DNA of 10,287 bases from Gammaproteobacteria bacterium (GCA_003162555.1 PMNQ01000044.1:1-10287), one strand, 5' to 3'; shown: positions 1-8,017, counted from the first letter of the stretch. Translations and numbers: made by a program. Notes: a model not told the origin generated them from the sequence alone.

Positions 1-35
1 TGACTGACACCACCCCACGGAGCCCGCGCATCGCC
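1..35 (+). other. Junction with the upstream gene
   Basis: This short leader precedes alg44. TGA triplets at 1-3 and 5-7 could be the stop of the preceding gene, which in other alginate operons is alg8, but too little is visible to identify it. A weak GGAG at 19-22 lies 13 bases before the alg44 ATG. No promoter is recognisable. The alg44 frame is open to the left edge without another start codon. Confidence 0.4.
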
Positions 36-1217
36 ATGGCCGCAGTACCCAACATCAATGTCGTGCATGAATCGGAAGCGCAGCGCCAGCATGTGCGCGT
101 AAAGCTGCCCGCCAGCATCCAGTTTGCGTTCAACGGCACCGAGCACAGCTACCGGCTGCACGATATTTCAGCCGGCGGCTTCAGTTTCGATGCCGGCACC
201 GCGCGCTTCACCGTCGGGCGCCTGATCCATGGCACATTGCTGCTGACCGCGAATACGGTGGGGCTTTCGCTACCTGTTGACTTCGAGGTCAGCGGGCCCG
301 CGTCGGCACAGAGCCGCGTCAGCTGCCGGTTCCAGGACCTTAGCGCCGAGGCGATCGCTACGCTGCGCCAGATCATAACGTCCTACCTCGCCGGCGAATT
401 GGTGAGCGCAGGCGACGTCCTCGCAACGGTGGCGCGCAACAACTTCGTCGCTGCCCGGACTGTACGGCGCAGTGGTTCGCTGAGCATGCACTCGCGCATC
501 CGCGCGCTTGTCGGCACGGGCGTGGCCGTGGTCATCGGCGCCGCAGCGTTCGTCTACACGCTGATCCGTCTCTATGACATTGTGGTGGTCACACATGCGG
601 CCGCCGCCAAGGTTGCCGCGCGCACCTACACCATCACCATGCCGCGTGATGGAACGTTCTTCAGCCTGCTGCAGCAGAGCGGCAAGGTCAAAAAGGGTCA
701 GCCGCTCGGCTCATTCCAGACCGGGCTGCTCGACATCGTGGCCGGGATACCCGGGTCATTCAAAATGACGCCGGCGGAGCTGTCCGGGCTCATGGGCCAG
801 CAGCTGAAAGGATCGATTGCCAGTCCCTGTGACTGCGTGGTGCAGAAGCTGTTCGTTACGGACGCTCAATATGTACTGCGTAACCAGTCGGTCGCCGAGC
901 TGGTGCCGCAGAACGCCACACCCTACGTGCTGGCGCGCTTTCACTACGATGAACTCCGCAATCTGCCACTCGGACGCAAGGTTCATTTCAGGCTGAGCGG
1001 TTCCGACCAGGATATCCAAGGCACGATAGCCGAGCTGCGCGTGCTTCCGGCTCAGACCATTGACTCGAACGGCCTCAACGATCTGAACGGGCTCAATACC
1101 AATGCAGCGATCACCGATGTCATCGCCGTCATCAAGCCGAGTGTCGAATTGAGCTTGTCGACCATCGATGAACCGGTCGATGTCCGTGTCGATCCACTGT
1201 CCGGCTGGTGGCACTGA
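36..1217 (+). CDS. alg44: Alginate polymerase co-factor Alg44, PilZ c-di-GMP receptor
   Basis: Alg44 is an inner-membrane protein that binds cyclic-di-GMP in the cytoplasm and activates the glycosyltransferase Alg8, so mannuronan is polymerised and exported. The 393 residues match the family length (389 in P. aeruginosa). The N-terminus (NVVHESEAQRQH) is almost identical to the Pseudomonas protein as I recall it, which fixes the start at 36. The PilZ domain spans about residues 15-115, with the RxxxR motif at R17/R21 and the DxSxxG motif at D43-G48, both intact, so c-di-GMP binding is expected. A single membrane helix lies at about 158-178. A periplasmic barrel-sandwich/HlyD-like region follows, with the conserved TMPRDGT and SPCDCVV segments. 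Near the C-terminus is a small Asn/Leu/Gly repeat (about residues 345-354). The algK start lies 7 bases after the stop. Identification is secure. Confidence 0.97.
   Translation: MAAVPNINVVHESEAQRQHVRVKLPASIQFAFNGTEHSYRLHDISAGGFSFDAGTARFTVGRLIHGTLLLTANTVGLSLPVDFEVSGPASAQSRVSCRFQDLSAEAIATLRQIITSYLAGELVSAGDVLATVARNNFVAARTVRRSGSLSMHSRIRALVGTGVAVVIGAAAFVYTLIRLYDIVVVTHAAAAKVAARTYTITMPRDGTFFSLLQQSGKVKKGQPLGSFQTGLLDIVAGIPGSFKMTPAELSGLMGQQLKGSIASPCDCVVQKLFVTDAQYVLRNQSVAELVPQNATPYVLARFHYDELRNLPLGRKVHFRLSGSDQDIQGTIAELRVLPAQTIDSNGLNDLNGLNTNAAITDVIAVIKPSVELSLSTIDEPVDVRVDPLSGWWH
1068..1097 (+). repeat. Short imperfect tandem duplication inside alg44
   Basis: The 12-base stretch AACGGCCTCAAC at 1068-1079 recurs 18 bases later as AACGGGCTCAAT at 1086-1097 with two mismatches, keeping the frame. 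The protein reads NGLNDLNGLN. The 18-base period and in-frame spacing suggest a local duplication in a periplasmic loop that seems longer than in the Pseudomonas protein. No function is implied. Confidence 0.5.
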
Positions 1218-1224
1218 TCCGGCA

Positions 1225-2922
1225 ATGCGGCCCCCGGTACTCACCGCACTGCTGCTGCTCGCGCCGCTGACCGGCTGGGGCAGTGTGCATTGGCACCGCG
1301 GCATACCCGCCCTGCAGAAAGCCGAGCAGGGACTGCTTATCAAGGGCGAGCAGGGCCTGCCAGACCTTACACGCGGCAACCAGGCTCGTCTGGCCGGTCG
1401 CCTCACGGAAGCGGAGCGCGACTTGCTGCCATTGGCACGGCGCGGGTACGTCGATGCACAACTGTATGTGGCAGCGGTCTACTCGGAACAGGAAACGGCG
1501 GATGCGCAACAGGCTGCCATCAGCTGGTATCGAGTGGTTCTGCCGCGCCGTCCAGACGCCGCCATTCCGCTCGCCCGTGCGTACATGCGCCGGGCCGATC
1601 GCGCCTCCTTGCAGGAGGCCAAAAACCTGTTGGTCGCGGCGCAGTCCTCAGCGGGCGGACCGGCCGCCAGCGCCGCGCTGCTCGATTTCTACGGACAGTT
1701 TCCCCAATTCGACGCCGCTGGCAAATCGCCGGCGGCCGCCGAACTCGCCGCGCGCTCGCCATTCCCGGAGCTGCGCAACGCGGCGATCAACTGGTATCGC
1801 GCCTCGATCGCCGACCCAGGGCGCGCACGGCGGCTGCTGGAGTTGTGCCGCGCCAATCTCAACATCGCGCCTGCCTGTTACGTCGATCTCGCGACGTACT
1901 ACCGATATTCCGGCAATCATATGGCCCTCGATCGTCTGGTCACCGACGCGATCAAGTCGATGCACCACGAGACGCCGGCCGCCAACTTCGATGAGCTGGC
2001 GTTCGACCCGATCGTGCTGCCTTCCATCGCCGGCCAACTTGCCGTCGCCCTGGTAAGTCAGCCACTGGAAGCCGACCCCGCAATCGAGGGCGAAGACCTG
2101 ACGGCAGCGGCCGAAGCGGAGTCCGCCATGCGGACCGAGGCGGCGGACGATAGCGCCGATCTCCTCGGCGCGCCGGACCTGCTGCCGCAGTACGCCGCAC
2201 CGCCTGCGCTGCCAGCTGACGTCGCGCAAAGCACACCAGCGGCAAATCTTGCGGAGCCGGAACTGGCAAACCGCCTGCTTCGGTGGATGCTGGGCGAACC
2301 GGGCGCCATGCAGCTTGAAGCCGCCGGAGTCGCGGTCAACTTTCCCTACCTGCTGCCTGATGTTGACCTCGAAAAGGTCCTCAAAAAAGGGGCAGCGGTC
2401 AGCGGCGCGCGCGCATCGTTGCTGCTTGGCGAACTCTATTACTTCAATCAGCGCGTGCCGCGCGCCCCATCGCTGGGCGAAGCCAGCCTGCGATTGGCGC
2501 TCGGCAATCGCGACACCTCCGCCCCCGGCCATTATCGGCTGGGTCGCCTGTACCAGCAGGGCTATCTGGGTCGGCCGGATCCGCAGCGTGCGCTCGATAA
2601 TCTTCTATACGCATCACGCCATCATGTCATTGAGGCCAACACGCATCTGGCGCGGCTGTTCTACGATTCTCCGGGCGCCAGAATTGACCGGATCAACGCC
2701 TATGTGTTCGCACGGCTCTCGGAGGACGGCGGTATCCCGGTCGTCATTCATTCGCTGCGCGGTGGCGTGCTGAGCGGTTACCGCCTGCTCGACCATCTGA
2801 ATGCGGAACTCACCGAAACCGAACACACGCAGGCGGAAGCGCGCTATCAAAGTGAGCGGGAAGTCTATCCGCTCATGCGGCCACCGGTATCGCCGCTCAC
2901 CTGGGTCAAGAAGGCGGGTTAG
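1225..2922 (+). CDS. algK: Alginate secretion scaffold AlgK (TPR/Sel1-like), atypical N-terminus
   Basis: AlgK is a periplasmic TPR/Sel1-repeat protein that helps place the AlgE porin and bridges it to the rest of the alginate complex; in Pseudomonas it is an outer-membrane lipoprotein. Supporting segments are the LLLGELYYF repeat, the GRLYQQGYLGRPDPQRALDN repeat and the C-terminal RINAYVFARLS, all closely resembling P. aeruginosa AlgK. I chose ATG 1225 because it begins a signal peptide (about residues 1-20, Leu-rich core). The in-frame ATG at 1168 only adds polar residues read over the end of alg44. The protein has 565 residues against about 475 in Pseudomonas; much of the excess is an Ala/Glu/Asp/Pro-rich insert at about residues 280-343. 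The lipobox position reads L15-T16-G17-W18, with Trp (TGG, 1276-1278) where the lipidated Cys would be, and no other Cys is nearby. Membrane anchoring by lipid is therefore doubtful. The algE start follows 5 bases after the stop. Confidence 0.93.
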   Translation: MRPPVLTALLLLAPLTGWGSVHWHRGIPALQKAEQGLLIKGEQGLPDLTRGNQARLAGRLTEAERDLLPLARRGYVDAQLYVAAVYSEQETADAQQAAISWYRVVLPRRPDAAIPLARAYMRRADRASLQEAKNLLVAAQSSAGGPAASAALLDFYGQFPQFDAAGKSPAAAELAARSPFPELRNAAINWYRASIADPGRARRLLELCRANLNIAPACYVDLATYYRYSGNHMALDRLVTDAIKSMHHETPAANFDELAFDPIVLPSIAGQLAVALVSQPLEADPAIEGEDLTAAAEAESAMRTEAADDSADLLGAPDLLPQYAAPPALPADVAQSTPAANLAEPELANRLLRWMLGEPGAMQLEAAGVAVNFPYLLPDVDLEKVLKKGAAVSGARASLLLGELYYFNQRVPRAPSLGEASLRLALGNRDTSAPGHYRLGRLYQQGYLGRPDPQRALDNLLYASRHHVIEANTHLARLFYDSPGARIDRINAYVFARLSEDGGIPVVIHSLRGGVLSGYRLLDHLNAELTETEHTQAEARYQSEREVYPLMRPPVSPLTWVKKAG

Positions 2923-2927
2923 CGCTG

Positions 2928-4343
2928 ATGACAACGCGCCGCGCCGTGCTGCTGCTGCTTGCCGCCGGGCTATCAGCCCCGGCGGCTGCTCAGAACGTCG
3001 ACTATGCGGTGCGCGGCACGGTCGCTTTCGAGCAGGACGGCAAGCAGGATCTCGGCTTGGCCGGAGGCAGCGCCCAGTCCAATCTGATTGTCAACCTGGC
3101 ACCGCGCGTGCTGATCGAGTTCGGTCAGGCGTGGACGGGCTACCTGCGGGCGCGGCTGTTTCTGCCGACTGGACGCGTCATCCCGCTTGACACAAGCGCA
3201 CCGGATTCCGCCGGAGCCGCGAACACCTTCGCCGGGTTAAGCGAGTTCTGGCTGCAATTCAATGGTCTTACCACCTATCCTGGCGAGGCGTTCCGCATTG
3301 GCCGCCAGCACATCCGCCAGACAGACAACGAATGGTGGGATCAGGATGCGGACGCGCTGCGCTGGATCTTCGACACAACGCTGCTGAGCGCGGATGTCGG
3401 GCTTGCCCATCAGTTGTCGACCTATCGCACCGACAGCGCGCCGATCCCGCCCGCGCAGCGCGATCGCACCTACCTGTTTGGAACTTTGATGGCGGACTGG
3501 CGCCCGGACAACCGTCTGGGAGTACGCGTGGCCCTGGCCAGCGATCGCTCGACGCTGCCGCCAATCGGCGCAACCATTGCGCCTGACGCCAAGCTACAGG
3601 ATGCGCGGCTGACCTGGGTCGGGCTATTTGCCGACAACGGATTCTCCACGATCAATACCGATATGAAGCGGTTCACCTATGAGGGCACCGCAACCTATCT
3701 GACGGGTCACCAGCAACTCGCCGTGCGCAGTTCCAGCGGCATCATCACGGACCACCTCTATCAGGAAATCGCCGCCTGGCAGGCCAGCGCTGGCTTGCGC
3801 TGGCGCCCGCTGCCGCGCCTGCCGCTGCAGTTTGGCGGCGGCTACGTCTACAGCCAGGGCGGCGGCAACGGCACGCATTCGCGCCAGTATCAGCAGAACG
3901 GCATGCAGAGCAACGCCTCGTATTTTACCGGCACCAGCATGCTGATCGAGCGTTACAGCGAGACGCTGCGAGCCGAGCTGGGGAATCTGCGCGTGACCAC
4001 CGGCCTGGTGTCGCTGGATTTTATCGACAACGCCGCCAGCCTGATCTACCAGAGATTCCGCCGCGATTCTGGCGAAGCGACCATCGTGACCCAAAATGTG
4101 GTCGCGGCGCCGGTCAACGACAGCAAGGATATCGGCAGCGGCCTGGACTTCGTGTACACCCACTATCTGCAGCGCGCCGCACGCCGGCCAGGCCTGCTGG
4201 AGCGTGGCGACGGCTTCACCGCGCAGCAACGCAAGTCGCTGGTTTCCCTGCGCGCGTCGCTGTTCCATCCCGGCACGGCCTATGGACCCGCGGCCAGGGA
4301 TGACTACCGCCTGTATGCCGAGGTGACGCTGTGGCTGGATTGA
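2928..4343 (+). CDS. algE: Outer-membrane alginate porin AlgE (AlgJ in Azotobacter naming)
   Basis: AlgE is the outer-membrane beta-barrel (18 strands in P. aeruginosa) through which anionic alginate leaves the cell. The 471 residues are near the 490 of the Pseudomonas protein. A clear signal peptide ends at about A19-A20-A21, before Q22. Family segments include the FRIGRQHIRQTD region, the FDTTLLSADVG region, the YRTD segment, the RLGVRVAL strand and the QQNGMQSNASYFTGT loop, each with a close counterpart in Pseudomonas AlgE. The alternating polar/aromatic pattern continues to the end. The last residues are AEVTLWLD: the expected terminal aromatic of a barrel (WRF in P. aeruginosa) is replaced by Asp, and this tail is encoded in the 13-base overlap with algG. 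An AAGAAGG at 2908-2914 is a plausible but distant ribosome site. Identity is secure. Confidence 0.96.
   Translation: MTTRRAVLLLLAAGLSAPAAAQNVDYAVRGTVAFEQDGKQDLGLAGGSAQSNLIVNLAPRVLIEFGQAWTGYLRARLFLPTGRVIPLDTSAPDSAGAANTFAGLSEFWLQFNGLTTYPGEAFRIGRQHIRQTDNEWWDQDADALRWIFDTTLLSADVGLAHQLSTYRTDSAPIPPAQRDRTYLFGTLMADWRPDNRLGVRVALASDRSTLPPIGATIAPDAKLQDARLTWVGLFADNGFSTINTDMKRFTYEGTATYLTGHQQLAVRSSSGIITDHLYQEIAAWQASAGLRWRPLPRLPLQFGGGYVYSQGGGNGTHSRQYQQNGMQSNASYFTGTSMLIERYSETLRAELGNLRVTTGLVSLDFIDNAASLIYQRFRRDSGEATIVTQNVVAAPVNDSKDIGSGLDFVYTHYLQRAARRPGLLERGDGFTAQQRKSLVSLRASLFHPGTAYGPAARDDYRLYAEVTLWLD
4320..4326 (+). promoter_or_regulatory. Ribosome binding site supporting the GTG start of algG
   Basis: GAGGTGA lies inside the 3' end of algE, 4 bases before GTG 4331. 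It is a strong Shine-Dalgarno match and favours the overlapping GTG as the true algG start. Confidence 0.7.
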
Positions 4344-5938
4344 TCGCGAGGGCCTTGCTGCTCGCGCTGAGCACAGTCGCGCTGAGCCAGGTTGCGTTGG
4401 CCGCGGCCGCTGAGGAAGGCGATGACGGCGCGGATGAGGTTCCAGGAGACCTCGGCAGGCTGGCGCCGTCACCGGCGAAACTCATGCACGACTACCGGGT
4501 CTACGCGCAGGACAGCCCGAGTGAGCCATTCACCGCGCCGCGCGCTCCCATGCTGGCCCGGTACAGTTCCGCGGCGCTGCGAGCCAGGATTGATCGCAGC
4601 ACGGCAGGTTCAGTGGTGATCGCCCCACTACTTGATGAGTCCGGTTTCAAATCGCTGACCACCGCCGTGGGCCAGGGGTTGCGCGAGCTGGCGCGCCGCC
4701 AGCTGGGCGGCCTGCGCGCGATCATCGTCGCAGATGGTTACGTCGACTTGCCGCTGCTGGCCAAGTCGCTGCCGAAGGATGCGATTGAGCAGGTCGCTCC
4801 CGGAATCTACGTCGCCCGGTTGCCCATCCTGGTACGGCATGGCGCCACGCTGCAGGTGGGCCCAGGGGTCAGGCAACTGCGGCTCTCGCAGGAACGCGGC
4901 GCGCTGATTGCCAACGAGGGCATGCTGTTTATTCTCGACAGCGAGGTGACCGGCTGGAGCGAGCAGCGCAAGGCCCCCGCCCGGTTTCACGACGAGCACG
5001 AGTTCCGGCCTTTCATTGTCGGCTGGGGCGGCTCCGAGACTTACATCGACCGGAGCCGCATCGCTCATCTTGGATATGCCAGCACCAAAGCCTTTGGCCT
5101 GTCGCTGACGCAGTACAGCACCATGGCCATCGAGCGAGCCGTCTGGCCGCGGCCCACCGGCTGGGTGTTGAACTCCGACATCGAGGACCTGTGGTACGGC
5201 TTCTACTCCTGGGAGGCGGACGACGTGGTGTTGCGCGGCAACACATTCCGTAACAACGTCAAGTATGGCATCGACCCGCACGACCGCTCGCGCGGGCTCA
5301 TCATCGCCGACAACGAGGTATTCGGCACCAGGCGCAAGCACGGCATCATCATTTCGCGCGACGTCGACGATAGCTGGATCATCGGCAATCGCAGCCACAA
5401 CAACAACCTGTCGGGGATCGTGCTGGACCGGCAGTGCAGCAACAATGTGCTCGCCCGCAACCTGACCTACAGAAATGGATCCGATGGCATCGTGATTTCC
5501 GAGAGTCCGCATAACCTGCTGTGGAGCAACCTCAGCGTCGGCAACCAGCACCATGGCATCCGGCTACGCAACAGCACCGGCATCCGCATTCAGGACAGTT
5601 CCGCAATCGCCAACGGGCTCGCCGGCATCTTTGCCGTGGCGAGCGATCTGTCCACGACTGGCCGCAATCTGACGCTGGACCCGTACCGGCAATCACTGTC
5701 CATGACGGTGGTCGGCGGCCAGCTCAGTGCGAATGGCTCGGGACCGATCAATCTCGAGGCGCCGACGCGGGTCGAAATGCAGAATCTCGACCTGCGTACG
5801 CCGCAGCGCGCGCTGGGCTACAAGCTCGGCGGCGCGTTGTACGCATTTCAGATCGAAGTGCTGGATATCCTGCTGAACGGCCGCCGCACGGCGGTGCTCG
5901 AGCAGCAGCCGGCCAACGACCCACTGGCGCGGCGCTGA
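4331..5938 (+). CDS. algG: Mannuronan C5-epimerase AlgG
   Basis: AlgG is a periplasmic enzyme that inverts C5 of polymerised D-mannuronate to give L-guluronate, and in Pseudomonas it is also part of the complex that protects polymer during transit. The 535 residues match the family (543 in P. aeruginosa). It starts with a GTG and a hydrophobic signal peptide (about residues 1-25), followed by an acidic linker. The C-terminal half is a parallel beta-helix with repeated carbohydrate-binding (CASH) turns rich in Asn (for example NTFRNN, NRSHNNNLSG, NLSVGNQHHGI). The catalytic motif DPHDRS is present at residues 315-320, with H317 matching the catalytic His319 of P. aeruginosa, so activity is expected. 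The gene overlaps algE by 13 bases in another frame, indicating translational coupling. A 31-base gap separates it from algF. Confidence 0.96.
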   Translation: MAGLIARALLLALSTVALSQVALAAAAEEGDDGADEVPGDLGRLAPSPAKLMHDYRVYAQDSPSEPFTAPRAPMLARYSSAALRARIDRSTAGSVVIAPLLDESGFKSLTTAVGQGLRELARRQLGGLRAIIVADGYVDLPLLAKSLPKDAIEQVAPGIYVARLPILVRHGATLQVGPGVRQLRLSQERGALIANEGMLFILDSEVTGWSEQRKAPARFHDEHEFRPFIVGWGGSETYIDRSRIAHLGYASTKAFGLSLTQYSTMAIERAVWPRPTGWVLNSDIEDLWYGFYSWEADDVVLRGNTFRNNVKYGIDPHDRSRGLIIADNEVFGTRRKHGIIISRDVDDSWIIGNRSHNNNLSGIVLDRQCSNNVLARNLTYRNGSDGIVISESPHNLLWSNLSVGNQHHGIRLRNSTGIRIQDSSAIANGLAGIFAVASDLSTTGRNLTLDPYRQSLSMTVVGGQLSANGSGPINLEAPTRVEMQNLDLRTPQRALGYKLGGALYAFQIEVLDILLNGRRTAVLEQQPANDPLARR

Positions 5939-5957
5939 GCTGCATCTCATTACGCAC

Positions 5958-5964
5958 GAGGGAA
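5958..5964 (+). promoter_or_regulatory. Ribosome binding site of algF
   Basis: GAGGGAA ends 5 bases before ATG 5970. It lies in the only intergenic gap of any size in the cluster (5939-5969), where no promoter or terminator is otherwise visible. Confidence 0.65.
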
Positions 5965-5969
5965 CCGGC

Positions 5970-6596
5970 ATGGCTTGCAATAGATTTCTGAAGGGCCTGG
6001 TAAGCGTACTCGCGACGGCGGCGCTGGGCGGCGCTCTGCCGGCAAAGGCGCAGCTGTACGCCAAGCAGGCCCCCCCCGGCTCGGCCTTCGTGCACGTCTT
6101 CAATGACACCGCCAGTTCAGGAGTCAGCGTACAAGTGGGCGATGTGGCGCAGCAGGCGCTGCTGCCCTATACCGCGACCAGCTACATCTTTCTGCCGCCG
6201 GGCACGCACACCGTGCAGGCCGGCGCGCATCGCCAGTCTTTCGTCCTGGAGGGCGACCACTATTACACGGTTTGCGCCAGCGTGGAGGGCCTGCGGCTGC
6301 TGGAATTCCACCAGCCGCTGACCGGACTCAAGTCCATGCTCGCGTTCTTCAATCTCATGCCGGGCGTGACGCTCGCGCTGAAAACCGCGGATGGCGTGAC
6401 GTCAGTATTCGACGCCGTCGCCCCAAACACGTCGGTGCAACGCCCCGTCAACCCGTTGACGCTGAATCTCGCCCTGTTCCGTGGCGGCGACAAACTCGCT
6501 GATGTTCCTCCCGTCGTGCTGGAGCGCGGCAAGTCGTTCAGCCTGTTTGTGGCGGGATCCGCGATTGCGCCGGTGCTGGTGTGGAACAAGGACTGA
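5970..6596 (+). CDS. algF: Alginate O-acetylation protein AlgF
   Basis: AlgF is a small periplasmic protein required for alginate O-acetylation; it is thought to act as an adaptor with AlgI, AlgJ and AlgX rather than as the catalyst. The 208 residues compare with 216 in P. aeruginosa. The signal peptide ends at about A25-K26-A27, and the mature protein begins QLYAKQAPPGSAFV, close to the Pseudomonas start LYGPQAPKGSAFV. Other diagnostic segments are FLPPGTHTVQAG, LALKTADGVT, NPLTLNLALFRGG and the ending APVLVWNKD. A run of eight C (6070-6077) sits at the start of the mature coding region. The placement is unusual: algF follows algG and precedes algX, whereas in Pseudomonas it follows algI and algJ. 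Its stop overlaps the algX ATG (TGATG at 6594-6598). Confidence 0.95.
   Translation: MACNRFLKGLVSVLATAALGGALPAKAQLYAKQAPPGSAFVHVFNDTASSGVSVQVGDVAQQALLPYTATSYIFLPPGTHTVQAGAHRQSFVLEGDHYYTVCASVEGLRLLEFHQPLTGLKSMLAFFNLMPGVTLALKTADGVTSVFDAVAPNTSVQRPVNPLTLNLALFRGGDKLADVPPVVLERGKSFSLFVAGSAIAPVLVWNKD
6588..6592 (+). promoter_or_regulatory. Ribosome binding site deciding the algX start
   Basis: AAGGA within the last codons of algF lies 3 bases before ATG 6596. It favours this ATG over the in-frame GTG at 6581, which would add only MEQGL ahead of an already complete signal peptide and has no comparable site. Confidence 0.5.
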
Positions 6597-8017
6597 TGCG
6601 CAATCCCGGCGTGCGGTGCGCTGCGCGGTGGGCAGCGTTTGCAGCGGCATGGCTGGCGTTGCTGTTGCCGATCGTGCTGCCGGCTGCGGCGGATACCGCC
6701 GCGGTTTCCGCGCCGGTGTATGTGGCCGATACGTGCTGCACGCTGTGCCCCCGGGCGGCGAACCCGGAGGTGTATATCACGCGCTTCATGCGCGACCACC
6801 GGCTACTGATCCAGGGGAAGGACGACTGGCTGTTCCGCACCGAGGTAGACCTCGCCACGAAGTTCACCGTGGATGAGGCGACCTATGCCGACCTGGCGCG
6901 GATGGTCGTGGACCTGCGGGCCCGCGGCACCCAGGTGCTGCTCATCGATCTTCCGCCGCGCGGCCTGTTGGCCGCGCGGCACCTGTTGCCCCGGGAGCGC
7001 GCCAACTATGATTTTGCGGCCGCGCTCGCCAGCTACCAACAGGCCCTGCAGCGCTTCCGCGACATTGGCTTCCTCGTTCCCGCATACGACCAACTGGCTG
7101 CGCAGACCGATGACACGGAGTACTACTTTCACCGCGATGGTCATTGGACCCCGGATGGCGCGCGGCGGACAGCCGAACTGATCGCTATCACACTCAAGGG
7201 CAGTCCGCTTTACGCCAGTCTGCGCCGGGGCTCGTTCGTGACCAGGGCCGTGGGACAGCAGCGCCACCCCGGTGTGCTCTCGATCGTGGCGGCGCAGATC
7301 TGCGGCGGAAGTTATCCGTCCGAAGTGGTCAGTGGCTACAGCACAGCGCCTTCTGAGAACTATCCATTCGGTGACGAGCCAGTGCCGGAGATTACCCTGG
7401 CGGGCACCAGCTACTCAGCCAGCTCCGCCTACCACTTCATGGGGTTCCTGCAAACCGCCCTGCAGGCCGACGTCCTCAACACTTCGATTGCCGGCGGCAG
7501 CTATGACGGCGCATTGATGCAGTACCTGCCCTCCGACGCCTTTCAGCAGCACCCGCCCAGGCTGCTGATCTGGGAGTTCTCGCACCCGCAAATCGCCGCG
7601 GTGCACCGCACGCAAATGCGCCGGCTTATTCCGCTGATTGGCAACGGCTGTGTGGGCAAGGCAGCGCTGCTGGCGAGCCAGGCGAAGCTGACTCCCGGCG
7701 CCGATTTTGCCGAGGTGCTGTTCAATGGCGGCGAACACCTCATTGATGAAAAAAGCCGAAACCTGATCGTGGACCTGCAGTTCGGCGACCCTGCCGTAAA
7801 GGAGATCATTGGCGAGGCCTGGTACCTTGACGGCAAACATGAACTGCTCAAGGTTCGTATGAATGATTTCACGCGGACCAACGGCCGCTTTGTGTTCGAA
7901 CTCAATCGCGAGCCTGATTTCGCGGAGCAGCCGCTGATCGACCTGCGCGTACAGGTCGTGAGTCCCCTGGCGGCAGCCACCGACGTGTCGGCGACGCTGT
8001 GCCGTAGCCCCAGCTGA
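6596..8017 (+). CDS. algX: Alginate O-acetyltransferase AlgX
   Basis: AlgX is a periplasmic two-domain enzyme that transfers acetyl groups to mannuronate residues and holds polymer through a C-terminal carbohydrate-binding module. The 473 residues match P. aeruginosa (474). The signal peptide ends at about A32. The catalytic SGNH-like domain shows D181-G-H183 in the segment HRDGHWTPDG and S272 in GTSYS, matching Asp174, His176 and Ser269 of P. aeruginosa. Family segments include LIQGKDDWLFRTE, ILIWEF-like LLIWEF, and ADVLNTSIAGGSYDGAL. Cysteines at 47/48/51 and 236, and at 352 and 469, fit the two disulfides known in AlgX. The C-terminal module (about residues 345-473) distinguishes it from the related AlgJ, which lacks one. 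It starts within the algF stop, implying coupled translation. Confidence 0.95.
   Translation: MRNPGVRCAARWAAFAAAWLALLLPIVLPAAADTAAVSAPVYVADTCCTLCPRAANPEVYITRFMRDHRLLIQGKDDWLFRTEVDLATKFTVDEATYADLARMVVDLRARGTQVLLIDLPPRGLLAARHLLPRERANYDFAAALASYQQALQRFRDIGFLVPAYDQLAAQTDDTEYYFHRDGHWTPDGARRTAELIAITLKGSPLYASLRRGSFVTRAVGQQRHPGVLSIVAAQICGGSYPSEVVSGYSTAPSENYPFGDEPVPEITLAGTSYSASSAYHFMGFLQTALQADVLNTSIAGGSYDGALMQYLPSDAFQQHPPRLLIWEFSHPQIAAVHRTQMRRLIPLIGNGCVGKAALLASQAKLTPGADFAEVLFNGGEHLIDEKSRNLIVDLQFGDPAVKEIIGEAWYLDGKHELLKVRMNDFTRTNGRFVFELNREPDFAEQPLIDLRVQVVSPLAAATDVSATLCRSPS

Noticed and set aside
1168..1224. Upstream in-frame ATG extending AlgK by 19 residues, with a Cys in the extension
   Set aside because: The extension is polar, lies over the end of alg44 and would push the hydrophobic core away from the N-terminus. 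The residues before that Cys (VSIHC) do not form a lipobox after a hydrophobic stretch, so it does not rescue lipidation.
4628..5554. Long minus-strand open frame opposite algG (also 1648-2532 and 3624-4472)
   Set aside because: These are antiphase shadows typical of GC-rich coding DNA. Their translations are rich in Arg, Gly and Ala with no recognisable domains, and each lies opposite a confidently identified gene.
6596..8017. Assignment as AlgJ rather than AlgX
   Set aside because: AlgJ lacks a C-terminal carbohydrate-binding module. This protein has a full-length C-terminal domain with the Cys352/Cys469 pair and aligns along its whole length with AlgX.
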